From Sphingomonas hominis (GTDB taxonomy: Bacteria > Pseudomonadota > Alphaproteobacteria > Sphingomonadales > Sphingomonadaceae), in assembly GCF_013328205.1 (NCBI RefSeq), contig NZ_JABULH010000009.1, positions 1-62,681 on the forward strand: DNA of 62,681 nt, read 5' to 3'. Position 1 is the stretch's first letter. Every line of letters begins with the position of its first letter. The position numbers and the translations under genes were made by a program. Shown in pieces: positions 8,924-17,135 of this stretch. The notes beneath the pieces are model-generated. The model was not told the DNA's origin and searched no databases. It was given only the letters and a program-made list of their open reading frames with translations.

Positions 8924-9597
8924 CAGGCGCTGCAACCATCCGCCTCGCGCGGACGGCAGCCATCGAGGAACAGGTCGATACCGCGAGAGATACGATCACG
9001 TGCGGCATCGTCGTACGCGGGAGGAGACAGCCCGAGCGCTGCGCGGCGCATGGGTGCGACCACTACGAGGGTGACGAACTGCTCGGCGGCAAACACCGGG
9101 TCTGCCAGCGATAGCTCACCCTTTGCATCGGCATGGGCGAGGATCGAGGCCACCCACTGCACGGCCCGCTGGTAGCCGAAGTCGTGGATGTTTGCCGCAA
9201 GCGCTGGAAAGCGCACGGCCTGCGCGATGACGACGCGTTCCATGGAGGTGATCCGCGGCGTCAGCAGCCACTCAAGCAGACGATCGGCGATTACGCGAAG
9301 CCGCGATCGGATGTCGGGTTCGTCGCTGCCGGAAGGTTCGAGCGCGCGCAGCTGCGTATCGATCTCGTCGAGGATCACCGCCTCGAACACGCGGGCCTTG
9401 CTGCCGAAGCGCGCGTACAGGGTTCGCTTGGAGATACGCGCCTGTTCGGCGATCATGTCGGCACTGGCGCCGTCAAACCCGTGTGCGAAGAACATCTCGC
9501 GGGCGCTCTTGAGGATATGCGAGGTCAGGCGAAGCGCATCCTCGGTCGTGGGTCTGCCCATCTTCCTGGGCCGACCTTTCTTTTCGTTGTCGCTCAA
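8923..9597 (-). CDS. TetR-family transcriptional regulator
   Basis: A 224-residue TetR/AcrR repressor. The N-terminal HTH is clear: I-L-K-S-A-R-E-M-F-F-A-H-G-F-D-G-A-S, then I-A-E-Q-A-R-I-S-K-R-T-L-Y-A-R-F-G-S-K. A basic tail (K-K-G-R-P-R-K-M-G-R-P) precedes it. The C-terminal ligand domain resembles the AefR-like group. The start is TTG with AGGAG 8 nt upstream. It overlaps the ubiB-like gene by one base. Likely targets are this mlaD-tetR-ubiB set and perhaps the divergent thioesterase/efflux genes, which share a TATGTAAAC motif. Confidence 0.9.
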   Translation of the reverse strand: MSDNEKKGRPRKMGRPTTEDALRLTSHILKSAREMFFAHGFDGASADMIAEQARISKRTLYARFGSKARVFEAVILDEIDTQLRALEPSGSDEPDIRSRLRVIADRLLEWLLTPRITSMERVVIAQAVRFPALAANIHDFGYQRAVQWVASILAHADAKGELSLADPVFAAEQFVTLVVVAPMRRAALGLSPPAYDDAARDRISRGIDLFLDGCRPREADGCSA

Positions 9598-9722
9598 TCT
9601 CGTTCTCCTGGATCGACGGTAGCCTGATCCGGACAGGTTGACGAGAAATCACGCCGAGAGGGTCGCTTGCTCGCCTGCCAGCTCGATCTCAGCCCAAGGC
9701 TGTGCTTTTGTATCGCCGTCGC

Positions 9723-10667
9723 TCAATCCTGTGACGTTGGCTTGTAGACGGGAAGAGACGCAGCACCCACGCCCAGTCCCTCCTGATCGATGCGAACGGC
9801 CGTATCCCTGACAGCACCGACCTTGTTCCTTGCTGAACGAATGGTCTCACGCAGTTGAGCCTGTTTGGCAGTCGTGCCGCGGATCGCGGGTCGAACCGCC
9901 TCAACGCGCGCCACAAATCGCTCGGCTCCGTCTCGAGCGTTCACCAACGTGCGGTTCGCTCTCGCGAGAACGGTCGCGCTGCGTTCGTCCACTGCCGCTC
10001 TCAGCTGTTGGGCGCTGTCGCGGGATCGCTGCAAGGCGTCGCCCACGGCAATCACGCGGCCGCGCGCACCGGTGAGAGCATCGGACGCTGCTCCGGCTTT
10101 GTCTGCCCAACCGGCGGAACTTTCCGCAAGCGCCGCCAGTCGATCGCTGGCCCGCTGCTGCTGAGCGGCGTCGAGGTTGCGAGAAACAGAATCCACGGTG
10201 CGGCTGATCTTTTCGACCAGTGCGACGGGGTCCCCTCCGCCGCCAAGGAGCCCGCCTTCCTTGGCGGGAATGACGGGAAGCTCGGTGTCGCTCGCCGCAA
10301 CGATCGGGGGCGCACCAGATGTAGCGCCGTCGAGGCTGATGTTCGCGGTGCCGGCCAGTGCCGATCTTGCGATCGACGCTTTTACGCCTGCGACGATGGG
10401 GATCCGCGGGTCAAGGCTGACGGTGACGAGAACCGCTGACGGGTCATCCTTATCGAACCGTATCGATGTGACATGACCGGCCGGTACGCCCGAGAAGGTC
10501 ACCGGCGACCCCTTCTCCAGGCCGGCAACGCTCCCGGTGAAGCGGATCATATAGGGATTGCCGTCTCCATCGCGTGCATCAAACAGCCACAGGGTGAAGA
10601 TCAGGAGCGTGCCAAGCAGAAAGCCGGTCACTACGAGCACCAGGAATTTGTTCGACCGCGTTTCCAT
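9723..10667 (-). CDS. MlaD/MCE-domain protein
   Basis: A 314-residue protein with one N-terminal membrane anchor (F-L-V-L-V-V-T-G-F-L-L-G-T-L-L-I-F) followed by an MCE domain. This contains Y-M-I-R-F-T-G-S-V-A-G-L-E-K-G-S-P-V and G-V-P-A-G-H-V, then a long helical region. MCE proteins bind and pass lipids across the periplasm with an ABC permease and ATPase (MlaE, MlaF). Neither partner is encoded here, so this is an orphan MCE subunit. It heads a probable minus-strand operon with tetR and the ubiB-like gene, separated by 125 nt. The short region to the divergent thioesterase gene carries a possible operator. Confidence 0.87.
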   Translation of the reverse strand: METRSNKFLVLVVTGFLLGTLLIFTLWLFDARDGDGNPYMIRFTGSVAGLEKGSPVTFSGVPAGHVTSIRFDKDDPSAVLVTVSLDPRIPIVAGVKASIARSALAGTANISLDGATSGAPPIVAASDTELPVIPAKEGGLLGGGGDPVALVEKISRTVDSVSRNLDAAQQQRASDRLAALAESSAGWADKAGAASDALTGARGRVIAVGDALQRSRDSAQQLRAAVDERSATVLARANRTLVNARDGAERFVARVEAVRPAIRGTTAKQAQLRETIRSARNKVGAVRDTAVRIDQEGLGVGAASLPVYKPTSQD

Positions 10668-10700
10668 GCGAGACCATAACCATTAAGAAGCAGGACCATA

Positions 10701-10720
10701 TATGTAAACCGTACCGTTTC
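10701..10720. promoter_or_regulatory. Candidate TetR operator between mlaD and thioesterase genes
   Basis: The divergent intergenic region holds TATGTAAAC (10701-10709) within an imperfect dyad, AAAC-CGTACC-GTTT. The same nonamer occurs in reverse orientation at 11610-11618, just before the emrA-like gene. Two copies at the heads of two transcription units next to a TetR gene suggest a shared operator; this is inference. Confidence 0.35.
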
Positions 10721-10785
10721 CCAGGTGGCTGGAGCAAAGGCGGCCTTTTAAGCTGGCAAGGCCTGATCAGGACGAGGATGGAATC

Positions 10786-11199
10786 GTGGCTGGAGACTGG
10801 AGCCTGCAACCAGGCGACATACCGTGGGGCAACAGGCTTGGCCTGGAGCTGGTTTCGATCGGCGATGGCCTCAGCTCGCTACGTGTCGGTTGGCGTGAGG
10901 AGCTGGCGGACGACGACGAGACTTTAGCAACGGGCGTGTTGACGAGCCTTATCGATCAGGCCTGCGGCGTTGCTGTAATGTCCCGACTGGGAAGGCGATT
11001 GGCAATCTCGACTCTCAACCTGAAGGTGGACCATGTGCGGTCCCCCGAGGCGAGATGCTCCGCGACAGCGTGGGCGCATTGTTACGACGCCACCGAGCAC
11101 CGTGCGTTCGTACGGACCGAAGTCTGGGATACCGATCCTTCTCACCTGATCGCGACTGCCCAAGGCGTCTTTTCGATCAATCGGGCTGTCGGGTCATGA
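10786..11199 (+). CDS. Hotdog-fold thioesterase (PaaI-like)
   Basis: A 137-residue hotdog-fold protein of the PaaI/acyl-CoA thioesterase type. The L-A-T-G-V-L-T-S-L-I-D-Q-A-C-G segment corresponds to the family's HGG..a.laD.a.g helix (the HGG is degenerate here), and S-T-L-N-L-K-V-D-H-V-R follows as the typical strand. It probably hydrolyses an acyl-CoA or acyl thioester. It overlaps the next thioesterase gene by ATGA, so the two may form a heteromeric enzyme. The GTG start is the first in frame after the mlaD-divergent promoter region. Confidence 0.8.
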   Translation: MAGDWSLQPGDIPWGNRLGLELVSIGDGLSSLRVGWREELADDDETLATGVLTSLIDQACGVAVMSRLGRRLAISTLNLKVDHVRSPEARCSATAWAHCYDATEHRAFVRTEVWDTDPSHLIATAQGVFSINRAVGS

Positions 11200-11600
11200 G
11201 CGGCTTCGCGCAGCTGCTAGGCTCCACGATTTCGGAGAGCGGTGACGCCTTTGTTTTGACGCCAGTGGAATACATGATCGGCAACCCCCTCCTTCCCGCC
11301 TTGCATGGCGGAGCTGTGGCATCCTTTCTCGAAGTGGCAGCGAAGCGTGCCCTTGCACGCCAACTTCCGCATGGGCACGTCCCGAAGCTCATCAGCGTGA
11401 ACCTCCAGTTCCTTGCCTCTGCTCGGCCCGATGCCCTTGTCACGACGCCTAAGGTCAGGCGTGTCGGGCGTCGGATCGCAGTCGTTCACGCCGAAGCATT
11501 CCGCCGCGGAGATCCCGCGGCTGTATGCTTCGCGCAGCTTGAGTTTGCTGTGCACGAGCCCATCAGAGTGGGTGGCAATGCCGACCGACACACACTATGA
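11196..11600 (+). CDS. Second hotdog-fold thioesterase
   Basis: A 134-residue hotdog protein with the classic P-A-L-H-G-G-A-V-A-S-F-L-E-V-A-A motif (HGG) and S-V-N-L-Q-F-L-A-S-A-R-P. Unlike its upstream neighbour it keeps the HGG residues, so it is the likely catalytic partner. The ATG overlaps the upstream TGA (ATGA), showing coupling. It precedes the efflux operon by 33 nt, and the gap contains the TATGTAAAC motif on the minus strand. Substrate unknown. Confidence 0.82.
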   Translation: MSGFAQLLGSTISESGDAFVLTPVEYMIGNPLLPALHGGAVASFLEVAAKRALARQLPHGHVPKLISVNLQFLASARPDALVTTPKVRRVGRRIAVVHAEAFRRGDPAAVCFAQLEFAVHEPIRVGGNADRHTL

Positions 11601-11633
11601 TACGGCTTAGTTTACATACGATAGGGTTGCTGG

Positions 11634-12872
11634 GTGGCTGACGAGCAGGCTGAAGATCGAGGCGGCGACGCGCCGCATGACCACTCGGACGCAAATTCCC
11701 AGCAAAAAGCCGGGTCAGAGGACGGTTCCGAGGAGAAGAATGGCGAAAAGAAGCCCTCGCTTCTCGAGCGCTTTCCGATCATCCGCTACGTCCTCATCGC
11801 CGCGCTCGTTGCGGGCATCCTCGCGGCGGTCGTCTGGTACCTGAACTACCGCGCGAGCGGCCAATACCTGCAGTCGACCAACAACGCCTATGTGCGCGCG
11901 GACTTCGTGACCGTTTCACCGAAGGTGGGCGGCTATGTCGAGCGAGTGCTCGTCGCCGACAACCAGCCTGTCGGCCGCGGCCAGCTGCTTGCCGTCCTCG
12001 ATCCTCGTGACTACCGCGCCAATGTCGAACAGGCGCAAGCTCAGATCGCCGCCGCCGGCGCCAACATTACGACTGCGCGCCGGACGCTTGACGAACAACA
12101 GGCCACTGTCGCTCAGGCCGCCGCCCAGGTTGCGAGCGCCGAGGCTGCCGCCGCAGCGGCAGAGAACGAGGTAAGACGCTACGAACCCCTTACTCGGACA
12201 GGAGCGGAATCGCGTGAGCGTCTGGCAAACCTTGTCCTTCAGCGTGATCGAACCGCCGCAGAGCTGCGCGCGCAGCGAGCCGCCTACCTCGCCGCCCGTC
12301 GTAGTGTCGCGACGCAAGCGGCTCGCATCGGCCAGGCGGAGGCGCAGCGTGGCACCGCGCAGGCGCAGCTTGCGCGCGCCTCGACGGACCTCGGTGCGGT
12401 CGAGATCCGCAGCAGCATCGACGGCATTGTCGCCGACAAGGCGGTCCGGGCCGGGCAATATGTCCAGCCGGCGACCCGGCTGATGTCGGTGGTGCCAGTC
12501 GATCAACTCTACATCGAAGCCAATTTCAAGGAGACCCAGGTCGCACTGATGCGCGTCGGGCAACCCGTGACCATCAAGGTGGATGCACTGGACGGCGCCG
12601 AACTGCGCGGCCGGGTTGCGAGCTTCTCGCCAGGCACGGGCGCGCAGTTCTCGCTCATCCCGCCCGAGAATGCGACCGGGAACTTTACCAAGATCGTTCA
12701 GCGAGTGCCCGTGCGGATCAGCATTGAAGCCGGGCCGGAGGCGCGCCGGGTGCTGCGTCCCGGCCTGTCGGTCGAGGTCACGGTCGACACGATCAGCGCA
12801 AAGGGAAGTCGTGACCGGATCGAGCAGGAAACCGAGCGGCTGAAGCGCGACGAGACGCAGGGCTCGCGCTGA
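11634..12872 (+). CDS. emrA: EmrA/HlyD-type membrane fusion protein
   Basis: A 412-residue periplasmic adaptor of the EmrA family. It has a charged cytoplasmic tail (first 45 residues), one membrane helix (Y-V-L-I-A-A-L-V-A-G-I-L-A-A-V-V-W-Y), a lipoyl-like half motif (V-G-G-Y-V-E-R-V-L-V-A-D-N-Q-P-V), a long Ala/Gln/Arg-rich coiled coil (about 130-230), then the second lipoyl half and beta-barrel (I-E-A-N-F-K-E-T-Q). It connects the MFS pump to the outer-membrane channel. The GTG start is weak on ribosome site. It is coupled to the next gene by TGATG. Confidence 0.92.
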   Translation: MADEQAEDRGGDAPHDHSDANSQQKAGSEDGSEEKNGEKKPSLLERFPIIRYVLIAALVAGILAAVVWYLNYRASGQYLQSTNNAYVRADFVTVSPKVGGYVERVLVADNQPVGRGQLLAVLDPRDYRANVEQAQAQIAAAGANITTARRTLDEQQATVAQAAAQVASAEAAAAAAENEVRRYEPLTRTGAESRERLANLVLQRDRTAAELRAQRAAYLAARRSVATQAARIGQAEAQRGTAQAQLARASTDLGAVEIRSSIDGIVADKAVRAGQYVQPATRLMSVVPVDQLYIEANFKETQVALMRVGQPVTIKVDALDGAELRGRVASFSPGTGAQFSLIPPENATGNFTKIVQRVPVRISIEAGPEARRVLRPGLSVEVTVDTISAKGSRDRIEQETERLKRDETQGSR

Positions 12873-14398
12873 TGGCGTCCGAACGCGCCGGCCTGCGCGA
12901 CTGGCTCGCCGTTGCGGCGGGCACGATCGGGTCGTTCATGGCGCTGCTCGACATCTCGATCGTCAATGCGGCCTTGCCCACCATTCAGGGCGAGATCGGC
13001 GCGAGCGGCACCGAGGGCACCTGGGTCGCGACCTCCTATCTCGTGGCAGAGATCGTCATGATACCGCTCAGCCCCTTTCTCGTGCGCCTGTTCGGCCTGC
13101 GCAACTTCCTTCTGGGGGCAGCGGTCAGCTTCACTGGCTTTTCCATCGTGTGCGGGATCTCGACGACGCTGCCGATGATGATCGCTGGCCGCGTGGGCCA
13201 AGGCTTCACCGGCGGTGCACTGATCCCGACCGCCATGACCATCATCGCGACACGGCTGCCGCCGTCGCAGCAGCCGATCGGCACCGCCGCGTTCGGCGGC
13301 ACCGCAATCCTTGGTCCGGTGCTCGGGCCGATCATCGGCGGTTGGCTCACCGACAATTACAGCTGGCATTACGCCTTCTTTCTAAATGTGCCGGTCTGTG
13401 CAGGGCTTGTCCTCCTCCTGCTGTTCGGGCTCAAGCACGAGCATCTGCGGCTCGACCAGCTACGCCATGCCGACTGGTTCGGGATCGCGGGACTCGCGAT
13501 CGGCCTGGGTGCGCTCACCGTCATGCTCGAGGAGGGGCAGCGCGAGATGTGGTTCGAGTCCGCCATGATCGTGAAACTCGCGATCGCCACGGTCTTCGGC
13601 TTCGCGCTCATCACGATCGGACAGGTCCGCTCCGCGCATCCCGTGCTCAAGTTGTCGCTGATCTTCAGCCGCTCCTTCGGTAGCGTATTCGTCCTCAGCC
13701 TCATCATCGGCGTCGTGCTCTACGGCGTGACCTTTCTCATCCCCCAGTTCCTCTCGTCGATGGCGGATTATAGCGCGCTGCAATCGGGCAAGGTGGTCTT
13801 CGTCTCCGGTATCCCCGCCCTGATGCTGATGCCGTTCCTGCCGCTAGCGTTCAAATATCTTGACGTTCGCCTGGCGGTTTTCGTCGGCATGACGCTGATC
13901 GGCGTCAGCTGCGCCATGGACTGGCACCTCACCGCGCAGTCGGCTGGGGGCGACCTGACGGGTTCACAGCTCGTCCGGGGCTTCGGGCAGATCTTCGCCA
14001 TGATGTTCCTCAACCAGGCAGCGATCAGCGCTGTAGCACCCGAGGATGCTGGTGATGCGTCCGCGCTGTTCAATGCGGGGCGCAATCTCGGCGGATCGAT
14101 CGGCCTTGCCATGATGGCGACCCTCCAGGACCGGCAGACCTTTCTCCACTTCAATCGGCTGGGCGAAACGGTGTCGGCCAATGCAGCGACCACGCAGGAA
14201 TGGTTCGCGAAGGCTATGGCCATGCCGTCCGGCGAAGCCGGCGCCTATCGGCAGCTTGCGGGTCAACTCCTGGAGCAGTCCACCGTTATGGCCTATAATG
14301 ACCTGTTCTTCGCGCTCGGCGTTGCGATCGCGGTCACGACGCCGCTGGCACTGTTCCTCCGCCCGATCTCCTCCGACACGCAGATGGCGATGCACTGA
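12872..14398 (+). CDS. emrB: EmrB-type DHA2 (14-TM) MFS multidrug transporter
   Basis: A 508-residue proton-driven drug efflux pump of the DHA2 family. M-A-L-L-D-I-S-I-V-N-A-A-L-P (the D-x3-VNVALP motif of TM1), W-V-A-T-S-Y-L-V-A, G-R-V-G-Q-G-F-T-G-G-A (motif in TM4) and G-P-V-L-G-P-I-I-G-G-W (motif C) are clear. The hydrophobicity pattern fits 14 membrane segments. The start overlaps the adaptor stop as TGATG, and its own stop overlaps the outer-membrane factor start in the same way. All three components of a tripartite pump are therefore made together. Confidence 0.94.
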   Translation: MASERAGLRDWLAVAAGTIGSFMALLDISIVNAALPTIQGEIGASGTEGTWVATSYLVAEIVMIPLSPFLVRLFGLRNFLLGAAVSFTGFSIVCGISTTLPMMIAGRVGQGFTGGALIPTAMTIIATRLPPSQQPIGTAAFGGTAILGPVLGPIIGGWLTDNYSWHYAFFLNVPVCAGLVLLLLFGLKHEHLRLDQLRHADWFGIAGLAIGLGALTVMLEEGQREMWFESAMIVKLAIATVFGFALITIGQVRSAHPVLKLSLIFSRSFGSVFVLSLIIGVVLYGVTFLIPQFLSSMADYSALQSGKVVFVSGIPALMLMPFLPLAFKYLDVRLAVFVGMTLIGVSCAMDWHLTAQSAGGDLTGSQLVRGFGQIFAMMFLNQAAISAVAPEDAGDASALFNAGRNLGGSIGLAMMATLQDRQTFLHFNRLGETVSANAATTQEWFAKAMAMPSGEAGAYRQLAGQLLEQSTVMAYNDLFFALGVAIAVTTPLALFLRPISSDTQMAMH

Positions 14399-15825
14399 TG
14401 AAGCGACTCAGCTGGGCCATTCTGCCCGCCCTCCTGACCGGATGCGTCGTCGGGCCCAACTATGGAGGGCCGCCGGGCGTCGCGAGTGGGGAGCGCTCCG
14501 GATCGACATTTCGCCGCGCAGATCAGGCAGTCACGTCACCGCAGCTCCCTATCGCACGCTGGTGGGAAGGCATGGGCGACCCGCAGCTCACGACCCTGGT
14601 CAACCGCGCGCTTGCCTCCAATCCGGACGTGGCGATCGCCGAGGCGCGCATCCGCAAGGCGCGCGCCAGCTTGCGCGAACAGCGCGCGAACCAGCTTCCC
14701 ACCGTGTCGGCGTCAGGCACTGCGATCGTCGCCGATCTTCCCGCAGGCTCGCTCGCGCTGCCGACGCAAGGCGAGCAATCCGATCGTATCAGGGCCGAGT
14801 TCTATAATGCCGGCCTGGACGCATCGTGGGAGATCGATCTGTTCGGCGCGCGACGCCGCGCTGCCGAAGGTGCCGAGGCCCAGGCTCAGGCGGCCGAAGC
14901 CAATAAAGCTGATGCGCAGGTTCGTCTGTCGGCGGAGGTTGCCCAGAATTATGTGACTCTGCGCGAACTTCAGCAGCGCCTGATCCTGGCTCGCCGCTCC
15001 GCGCAGCTTCAACAGCGATCACTCGCCCTGCTTCAACAGCGCGAACAACGCGGTGCATCGTCGCGCGACGAGGTGGTTCGGCTGAAGACCGAGCTGACCC
15101 GCACGGAGGCCGGGCTGTTGCCGCTCGAGGGACAGATCGCGACCACGCTCGACCAGCTTGCCCTGCTCACCGGCGACGAGCCCGGAACACACGATGCCTT
15201 GCTGTCCACTCCTGCCCCGATCCCGATGATCCCAGGAACTGTCGCGATCGGCGACCCGGCCGCGATGCTGCGACGCCGGCCTGACATTCGCGCAGCCGAG
15301 CGGCAGCTGGCGGCATCGAACGCGCAGATCGGGGTCAACGTCGCCCGGCAGTTCCCATCGGTCAGCATTATGGGGATCATCGGGCTCGGTGGTCCCAATA
15401 TCGCCGATGTGGTTGATCCTGACAGCGTCGCGGGCCTGCTCCTGCCGCGGATCAGCTGGAGCTTTCTCGACTTCGGCCGTAATCGTGCCCGGGTCGAGCA
15501 GGCGCGGGCTGACCGAGACGAGGCGGAAGCACAATACCGCAAGGCGGTTCTCGGCGCGCTGTCTGATGCTGAAACCAGCCTGACCCGCTTCGGCAATCAG
15601 CGCCGTAACCTGTTTTCGTCTGTCGCGAGCCGTAACGGTGCCAGACAGTCAGCGACCTATGCCGGGCAGCGATATGCACAGGGAGCGATACCGCTGACCA
15701 CGTCCATCGATGCCGAACGCGCGGCGCTGGCTGCCGACCAGTCAGTGCTGGAAGCGACCGGCGAACTTGATCGTGCCTTTATCGCCCTCCAAAAGGCGAT
15801 GGGACTTGGATGGAGCCAGCAGTGA
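14398..15825 (+). CDS. NodT-family outer-membrane efflux lipoprotein
   Basis: A 475-residue TolC-like outer-membrane factor. The signal peptide ends in a lipobox (L-L-T-G-C-V-V-G-P-N-Y), giving an acylated Cys. The two OEP repeats are visible, for example L-V-N-R-A-L-A-S-N-P-D-V-A-I-A-E-A-R-I and A-E-R-Q-L-A-A-S-N-A-Q-I-G, with S-W-E-I-D-L-F-G and S-W-S-F-L-D-F-G-R as the paired beta-barrel turns. Length is typical. It completes the efflux operon. The next gene, a MarR regulator, starts only 13 nt after its stop. Confidence 0.93.
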   Translation: MKRLSWAILPALLTGCVVGPNYGGPPGVASGERSGSTFRRADQAVTSPQLPIARWWEGMGDPQLTTLVNRALASNPDVAIAEARIRKARASLREQRANQLPTVSASGTAIVADLPAGSLALPTQGEQSDRIRAEFYNAGLDASWEIDLFGARRRAAEGAEAQAQAAEANKADAQVRLSAEVAQNYVTLRELQQRLILARRSAQLQQRSLALLQQREQRGASSRDEVVRLKTELTRTEAGLLPLEGQIATTLDQLALLTGDEPGTHDALLSTPAPIPMIPGTVAIGDPAAMLRRRPDIRAAERQLAASNAQIGVNVARQFPSVSIMGIIGLGGPNIADVVDPDSVAGLLLPRISWSFLDFGRNRARVEQARADRDEAEAQYRKAVLGALSDAETSLTRFGNQRRNLFSSVASRNGARQSATYAGQRYAQGAIPLTTSIDAERAALAADQSVLEATGELDRAFIALQKAMGLGWSQQ

Positions 15826-15838
15826 CAGTCTTGCAGCG

Positions 15839-16357
15839 ATGCGAGGGGAGGGCACCGACCGCGTGACGGCTCCGCTTCTGCCGCCTCCTGCCCAGTATCT
15901 GCGTGATGACGCGATCAGGGGAGGAATGGATCTGATGTTCTTTGCCCACAGATCCCATCTGGCGCATGCCGACGCCGAGCTGGCAACGCGTACCCTCGGA
16001 CGGGCGCATCACCGCGCCCTGTACTTCCTCGGCAGGTACCCGGAAATCTCAGTCAGCGAACTACTGGACGTTCTCTGCGTCACAAAGCAATCGCTCGGCA
16101 GGGTAATGCGGGATTTGATAGACCGCGGGCTAGTCTGCGGACGTGTCGGGGAGCGCGATCGACGGCAGAAGCTGCTGTCGCTCACCGACGAGGGACGTGC
16201 GCTCGAGCACGCGCTGTTCGAGGAGCTCAGGCGTAACATGGCGAACGCGTATCAGGCGGCAGGAGAGACAGCCGTCACGGGCTACTGGATCGTAATGCAG
16301 CATCTCATGCGCGGTGAAGCACGGGACCAGTTCCGCAGGCTGCACTCCCGTCAATAA
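15839..16357 (+). CDS. MarR-family transcriptional regulator
   Basis: A 172-residue winged-helix regulator. The DNA-binding part reads A-H-H-R-A-L-Y-F-L-G-R-Y-P, V-S-E-L-L-D-V-L-C-V-T-K-Q-S-L-G-R-V (recognition helix) and G-L-V-C-G-R-V-G-E-R-D-R-R-Q-K-L-L-S-L-T-D-E-G (wing). The last is the conserved D-x-R signature. As the final gene of the efflux operon it probably represses the operon and responds to a pumped compound. The start is uncertain: the ATG lacks a ribosome site, whereas a GTG at 15863 lies about 11 nt after GGGAGGG. Confidence 0.9.
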   Translation: MRGEGTDRVTAPLLPPPAQYLRDDAIRGGMDLMFFAHRSHLAHADAELATRTLGRAHHRALYFLGRYPEISVSELLDVLCVTKQSLGRVMRDLIDRGLVCGRVGERDRRQKLLSLTDEGRALEHALFEELRRNMANAYQAAGETAVTGYWIVMQHLMRGEARDQFRRLHSRQ

Positions 16358-16423
16358 TCGCCATAAACAGGTACCGGACCAGGTCTAAAGGGGGCTTCAT
16401 CGACCTGGCCCGGTGGGTATCAC

Positions 16424-16993
16424 CTATCCTGCAAGCCCGGAGGGAGTAAGCGACTTGCCGGTGGTGAGCTCGTTTTCCAGCACCGGGACCGCGGTGCCGG
16501 CGACCTGCTGCAGCGCCGGGTCGGTCCCGTCCTGCGCGTAACCCTTGTGCACGGCCCAGGCGGCCTGCTGAACCTGCGCGGACTGCGTCAGATACAGATT
16601 GTCAAAGGCGCTCTTGGGCGCCTTCTGGAGCAGCTTGAGGAGGGCAGCGCGGTCGGCGGACAGGCTCGAGGACGGCGCCTTGATCGTGCGCTGATCATTC
16701 TTCAGCGCCGCCAGCAGCGCCTTGTGGCTGCTCTGCGTTTCCGCCAGCACGCGCTTTGCATAGGCCTTGACGTCGTCTCTCTGCGCACGCGTCGCGGCAA
16801 GCTGCGCGGCCTTGATCTGGTAAAGGTTCGCATCGGCCGCAGCGAGCACGTAATTGGGTCCGCTCTGGCTCGCGATCGGCGAGACGCCGACGTCAGCGCT
16901 GGTCATTGTTCCCGAAGTGGCGGGCGAAACGGCCTGCGCCAGCACTGGTACCGGCGCCAGGGTGAGCAGCGCAGCGACAATCGCAATCTTCAT
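16424..16993 (-). CDS. Exported DUF4142 protein
   Basis: A 189-residue protein with a signal peptide (A-A-L-L-T-L-A-P-V-P-V-L-A-Q-A, cleavage about 20) and a DUF4142 ferritin-like helical domain: Y-V-L-A-A-A-D-A-N-L-Y-Q-I-K-A-A-Q-L-A, V-K-A-Y-A-K-R-V-L-A-E-T-Q-S-S-H, and Y-L-T-Q-S-A-Q-V-Q-Q-A-A. DUF4142 genes are common in general-stress regulons and are periplasmic. GGAGAA lies 6 nt before the ATG. A perfect EcfG promoter about 45 nt upstream supports regulation by the general stress response, possibly by the sigma factor encoded at 6455-7132. Confidence 0.88.
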   Translation of the reverse strand: MKIAIVAALLTLAPVPVLAQAVSPATSGTMTSADVGVSPIASQSGPNYVLAAADANLYQIKAAQLAATRAQRDDVKAYAKRVLAETQSSHKALLAALKNDQRTIKAPSSSLSADRAALLKLLQKAPKSAFDNLYLTQSAQVQQAAWAVHKGYAQDGTDPALQQVAGTAVPVLENELTTGKSLTPSGLAG

Positions 16994-17042
16994 CGAGGTT
17001 CTCCGTTGGTGTTGTCAGGCATTGACCGAAATCAACGGGTCG

Positions 17043-17067
17043 AACGATAAGGAAACGGAACGGTTCC
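17043..17067 (-). promoter_or_regulatory. EcfG-type promoter of the DUF4142 gene
   Basis: Minus strand reads GGAAC (17063-17067) - N16 - CGTT (17043-17046), a perfect general-stress promoter. Expected transcription start is near 17036, leaving a leader of about 43 nt. The -35 element lies within a palindromic GGAAC-G-GTTCC. Confidence 0.8.
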
Positions 17068-17135
17068 CTTTCTTGCGACGCACCTCGGCGCTCTGCTGGA
17101 GAGGTGGCCGCTCGGACGTCTGGAGGTACGCGGCG

